A stretch of DNA of 64,000 nt from Ciona intestinalis. Its lineage: Eukaryota > Chordata > Ascidiacea > Phlebobranchia > Cionidae. The stretch lies in assembly GCF_000224145.3 (NCBI RefSeq), contig NC_020177.2, positions 4,623,713 through 4,687,712 on the forward strand, written 5' to 3'. The notes below the pieces were generated by a model. The model was not told where the DNA came from, ran no database searches, and saw only the letters and a list, made by a program, of their open reading frames with translations. The position numbers and the translations under genes were made by a program. Positions 59,053-64,000 of this stretch are shown in pieces; positions within the stretch are counted from its first letter, which is position 1; the number at the start of each line of letters is the position of its first letter.

Positions 59053-59849
59053 TGGTAAAACAAGGGTGTCTCAATTTGTTAATTAAATTCTCGATTGACA
59101 CCAACTTTTGGTTTGATGTCCGACAATGTAAAATAAACAGAAAACTCTGGCATAAGGAACCCAGACGACCAACGGGGACCACCTTTAAGACACCTGTGTA
59201 TTCACTACTATTGTGTTAGCTATTAATCATAGTTGCCATATGCTAACAGAACACGAGTGCTAGCTGTCAGTAAAGGGCGAATGATTTTTACCACTTGCTG
59301 GGCGCTTATTTTCTCATTACAACAAATTGCTTTGTACACAAAAGTTACTTCAACTGCCCTGTCCACACACGAGAATTCATTACAAATATAAATTCATGTC
59401 AATCATAATTTATTTTCAGCCGTATATTCATATTTGGTAAACGTGAATAAAAATGTCTGCGGTGTAGAAAAAATGCACCAAAGCCAGTCACAGGTTAGAT
59501 TTTGGAAAAACATATTTAACATAACATTAGTAAAAAAATTCGGAAACGACATTCTTTTCAGGGCAAATATTGTCGAACATTCTATTTATTTACCCAGGCA
59601 GTGTTACAGCTATTTGCTTTAAGTACACACTCCGTTAAATACACTGACAGAGAGTTACTTATGTTTAAATACACGTACTTCATATTGGTTACAAGATACA
59701 CAGACGTTTCATATCCTAAGCTAACTGATGTTTATTTGCCGTTGGATGGTTGTTTCCTTTACGGAAACCGGAGATCATCATTTTCGCTTCGTCAGGAAAG
59801 AAGTAAATGATAATAGCGTCCTGCGTTGCCTAATTTGACACTAAGATTT

Positions 59850-60022
59850 GTTGGGTAAGGTTGGTACCGTTAGAACATAATGTCCCATATTTCCTGATCG
59901 TGTTTTAACAATTAACAACGCTCTATTATCTCGTAGGTAGAAAATTGTGTAAATATTTGTTTCCTACCAATTGGGACGATAAACGAGACTGAAAATAGAA
60001 CCATCTTACCCCAAACTACTAT
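59850..60022. repeat. MITE copy
   Basis: TTGGGTAAGGTTGGTACCGT to AGAACCATCTTACCCCAAAC. Confidence 0.65.
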
Positions 60023-60499
60023 TACGCTTTAACCAAAAGCTTATATAGTCCTAAACTTTATTCGAGTTGCATATTTTGGCCGAGCACATGTTTCCAAACA
60101 GTTTAAATGCTTTTGCCATCATAATGTAACTTATATGCACAGCCGCACCCGCGTAACCTTTGGGTGGAGGCAGGCGCGCTATAACCACCATGCCACCGGA
60201 CCGAAGGAATGTCACACCAATATAGGAATATCCAAATATTACGTTCCTAATCGTAGTGACCCTTTCGTACAAGTTCTGGAAGTTCCCAAGTGTCAGTTGA
60301 TAAACCTTGCGATTGTCGCCTCGGGTTTAACCAGCTGGTAATGTCGTCGATGTGTAGTTGGAGTAATTTACAATGTGCTAGCGATAAATGTCAGTGTGCA
60401 CACAGTATATATGCGTGTTTTGTATTGAGAAATATCATCGGGGATTTTGTATTCGTAAGACGCTTTGGTACGGTGCGGCGTCCTGTTTACATTAGCAAG

Positions 60500-60735
60500 T
60501 AAGGGGTCGAAGCTCGATGCTGCCACCGATGTAGACGTATGTGCCCTTGCGCAAGACAGTTAAAAGCAATTGCGGTCACTAAGAAGGTGTCTAACTTGTT
60601 AGCCATACATAAAAGAATTACCCGTTAAGTTACATATATTTGGTAACGCGTCAGCAGTCCTGAGGTGTTTTAATAAACATGTATATTAACGACTGTCGTT
60701 TCCCTGCAACGTCAAGAGCAATAAATGACTATCAT
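60500..60735 (+). repeat. SINE copy, nearly complete
   Basis: GGGGTCGAAGCTCGATGCTG (box B region), TATGTGCCCTTGCGCAAGAC, and the tail TTAACGACTGTCGTTTCCCT. Confidence 0.6.
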
Positions 60736-61102
60736 TGCACAACCGGTAGCTGGCGCTAGTGAGTAGACTCTGTATTAAAATGACACTAACGGCGCACGTG
60801 AGCTGTAAAAACGAAATTCCCATGGAACATACGTGATGAATGGTGTTATAAAATCTTGCTGCCATTCTGATTTCTATTTAGACGACGTAGCTGCGACAAA
60901 ATAAGGATTTAAAAAGAATTAACAGGCTGTATTATGTAATATATGTTTTAGCATACAATATATAGTAGTTCTAAGGTGTAGACCTTATTTTGTATACGTT
61001 CAATTCAGTTAAGGTGCCGTAGTGTGGTATATATTCGTCTCGAGATGGTTAGTTGCGAAGTGGCGTCGAGAAGTAAAATGTTTACAAGTTTACGTGACTA
61101 AT

Positions 61103-61195
61103 TAAATGAATGTAACTTTTTTATCTTCTCGTAGCGGGGCAACAGCAGTCGTTATAACACGAGTGTTATGCATAATACGCCCCGTGCAAGAAAAT
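61103..61195 (-). repeat. SINE 3' part
   Basis: TTAAATGAATGTAACTTTTT, CAACAGCAGTCGTTATAACA and ATACGCCCCGTGCA. Confidence 0.55.
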
Positions 61196-61700
61196 TTATA
61201 TGTGTTGTAAAATTTCCATGGTATGAACCGGAACCATAGGTAAAACCCGCTTATATGACGTCAATATAAACAACGTCATATAACTGTGGTATGGAGATCC
61301 ATAGTTGACTCATGAGCCGAATATATATTGCACAACCTCAACCGCAAAGCGAAACTCCCAAGCCACAAAGCTTGGGATTACGAAACTAATTCCGCTTTTG
61401 ACAGTAAACTGTTGAAACTGAAAAATATGAGCCAGAGAGGGCATGAGAATGTATTCGGTTTCAAACATGATAAATATCCTTTGTTGCTTGTCCGCTTCGA
61501 GCAAACATGGTATAAGTTTACTGGCAATTTGCTAAGTAAAGTTATTGTTGTTGTATATACAATTAAAAGCTGTAATACTTCGGCGAGCCTCCTCAGCAAA
61601 CGTTATGTATTATTTGTACGTTATATAGAGCATTACAGAATCGTTTAAAAAAGTATAGATTGCTAAATAAAGTCACTGCTGTTGCATATCCAAATTAGGA

Positions 61701-61894
61701 CCGTGGGGTAAGATGGGACATTCTCTTTTCTCGTCCTATATCTAATGGTTATTTGTAACAAAGAACATTTATAGAATTATGTAACGTGTAACCGAATCTT
61801 CACGATTCTAAAAGAGTGTTGGTAATTGATCAAAACACGATCAGGAAACATGCGATTTTCGGATCTAACGGTATCCCATCGTACCCCACTATAC
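61701..61894. repeat. MITE copy
   Basis: ACCGTGGGGTAAGATGGGAC to ACGGTATCCCATCGTACCCC. Confidence 0.65.
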
Positions 61895-64000
61895 TAAATT
61901 ATTTGTTCGCTATACAGCATCGCGCGTTGTTGTAAATTTTCCCACTGAGTAATCGACATATAGTTTGAGAAAACAAGTGAATCGTTAGTTTGTTTATAAT
62001 TGTCACCTTACATGTTGAGTCGAACACTTGATACTCCAGCGGTGTGACAAATTCGTTCGAAACAAAGCATGACTAATCACCTCGATTTTGCAACAATTCG
62101 TTTTCGATCTCGGTAAGGAGACGACTCCATTATAAAAGCTCTGTTCCTTGAGGTGCTAACGAGAGTTTAATTACAGGGTCGCGTCCTATATCTCTTTGGC
62201 TTTATCGCGACGTTGTTTCGAAATTTAAAGGTCCACTTTCGCAACGTTGTATTTCGGCCGACGACCTGGGAAAGATGGTATCTCATTTTTTCATGTGGCT
62301 ACTTAATTTAACCAAAAGCAATTCTGTTCCAAATTGAAATCAGATTTCCGCTCCACGATTTGACCGATTGCGTCAAAAAAAAAGATGTATATCTTCGAAT
62401 GCGCAATGGCAAATGCAAAGCGTCCCTAAAGCTTGCCTGAAACCGCATTTTCTGCGCGATTGGATTTGAGCGTACTGCGCGCCTGCCAGATGGCTGTTGC
62501 CTTTCAAAGTTCGGTCGTGAACCTTACGCGTTTAAAACACTCGCGCATGGTGTCAATATGACAATTAAGTTAAAGCGAATCGGGTTCGAGCAAATAAGCG
62601 ATTAATTTGAGCGTTGACGTAGTTTCACTTTGTGTGGAGTGCAGATCGGGCCAGATTGCTGCTCGACCGACATCAAGATGAACCAAAATAAACATGACTG
62701 TGTTCGTTTGGCTAATTATCTTTCATTGCGGTTGAAATTGCTTTTCCGGTGAAACAACCTTCAGAAGATTGCGCTGCAATAAAACTATCCGCGTCACTGG
62801 AGATACCGTGATATCAAACAAAGTATTTGCTTTTCGACGACGATTCGAACTGGAATTTTTGTAACAGTCTTGCCACGGTACGAGTTATTACCGTAAAGGT
62901 CAACATTTGTCCAATAATTCATTGTTCAATGTTCGTTATAGCAAGGGGACCCTTTAGCACACCTTGCGAGGCGGGTTAGTCAAACAAGGGCCTTATAAAT
63001 CGAGGTCTTGTAACAACAATTCCATTGAGCAGTTGGATTGTTGGGACGATTGAAACCTCTTACCACCAGAGACAACAGCGCGAAATAGACAAGTAGAAAC
63101 TTAAAGTCATATTTTGCCACAAACGCAACACATATCTATGTAACCCGCGCATAAATTATCATTACTGTAGTTGAATTTTGCTTCCATTACTTATGAAACG
63201 CACACATAAAAACTTTTTTTTGTATTTCATGTTACTATAGAATATTCCATTTTTAACAAGTCAGATGCTATCTAGCGTATGTGGGAATTGGTGTGTGTGA
63301 AGCACCTTTATTTATTAATGAGATTTTTCACGGTTTGTATTCATTAAAAATTCAAAATACTGAAGTGTCAGCGGAGTCGTCGGGCTCTGCCAGCCGTTAT
63401 GATTCATTGGACTTCCCAACAAAATTGTAGGCCGGAAACGAACCGCTAAACCTCGCTTTACACCCTTGAAACAAACCGCTGTGTTCCGCTTAATAATAAG
63501 CGTGAAGCTTAACGCCATCACGTCCGCTCATGCTTAATCGTTTAGCACTTCGCTATGGCCGTGATCAGCTAAGTACTTATATGCTATCGGCCGTAACTCG
63601 AGGCAACCGTCTGCGAGGTAAATAAAAACCACAATTCCGTCTTATAATGCAAGCAATTGAGCGACACTTGACTGTAATTAGTTACTTTTGTGAGATTCAA
63701 ATTATCTCTGTTGTGCGGGGTCGGGAACGCTAATAATGACCGAGCGCGGCACAAAAGATCCGGGCAGTTACCTTGACTATCGCGACCTTCGAACCACCGT
63801 TGGAGTGAGACCGAAAGAAAAAGTTTGCGGCCGCCCAGATACGGAGAGGTATCAGATAGATAGACCACCACTCCATGCAGATACGAGTAGTCTGTGTCGT
63901 ACCTTGCCACAACAAGCAACTGGTAAAAGTGCTGGAAATGTAAAGGAAAGCCAGCCGACAATATAGTATAGTTATGCTCTTGGTTAGGTAGCATATGCTT

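Larger units (their letters stand above)
53592..64000. other. 10-kb region without a confident gene
   Basis: Contains several MITE copies, two SINE copies and the weak gene-like cluster at 54585-55275. The last 2 kb (62-64 kb) has no repeat copies and looks richer in G+C. A minus-strand frame of 136 codons at 63584-63994 shows no motif and is not called. Confidence 0.5.

Noticed and set aside
63584-63994. Minus-strand frame of 136 codons at the window end
   Set aside because: No signal, membrane or domain pattern, and a plus-strand frame overlaps it; an exon continuing beyond the window cannot be excluded.

Overview
The window looks like nuclear DNA of an invertebrate chordate, most probably an ascidian of the genus Ciona. 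It is AT-rich, genes are compact with many short GT-AG introns, and most encoded proteins are close to vertebrate orthologues exon by exon. Introns and gaps between genes carry two short interspersed repeat families: a MITE of about 190-200 bp ending in TAGTAGGGTGGGGGAAGATG or its variants, and a tRNA-derived SINE. The species call is inference. No viral or retroelement fossil was recognised. Exon boundaries below were derived by hand from splice signals, reading frame and family similarity; in every gene with a complete set of exons the summed coding length is a multiple of three.

Layout. 0.5-7.3 kb (+): 3' part of a leucine-rich-repeat G-protein-coupled receptor of the glycoprotein-hormone-receptor class. 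8.6-15.0 kb (+): PRPF19, the U-box/WD40 splicing ubiquitin ligase. 15.4-17.4 kb (-): a BtpA-family TIM-barrel protein with a middle exon lost in an assembly gap; it is tail to tail with PRPF19 and head to head with MRPS24 (17.9-19.8 kb, +). 20.7-25.0 kb (-): a BMP3/GDF10-type TGF-beta ligand, followed upstream by a 9.4-kb stretch with no gene and almost no repeats. 34.5-35.3 kb (-) and 36.0-39.3 kb (+): a divergent pair of cilium/flagellum genes, a short CFAP299 and a full CFAP96, sharing a 727-bp promoter region with two palindromic RFX X-box-like sites. 39.9-42.4 kb (-): an unrecognised two-pass membrane protein. 44.6-49.8 kb (-): a secreted protein joining a galectin fold to a complete trypsin-type protease, with an intronless centrin-3 gene nested antisense in its largest intron. 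51.3-53.6 kb (-): a single-pass membrane protein with follistatin/Kazal- and EGF-like modules. 53.6-64.0 kb: no confident gene; MITE and SINE copies, and one weak gene-like cluster near 54.6-55.3 kb.

The most unusual object is the galectin-trypsin fusion. It puts a lectin-type fold and a serine protease on one secreted chain, reminiscent in logic (not in homology) of lectin-activated proteases. The X-box pair in the CFAP299/CFAP96 promoter is the clearest regulatory signal. Three runs of N (8346-8395, 13755-14318, 16515-16664) affect PRPF19 and the BtpA-family gene.
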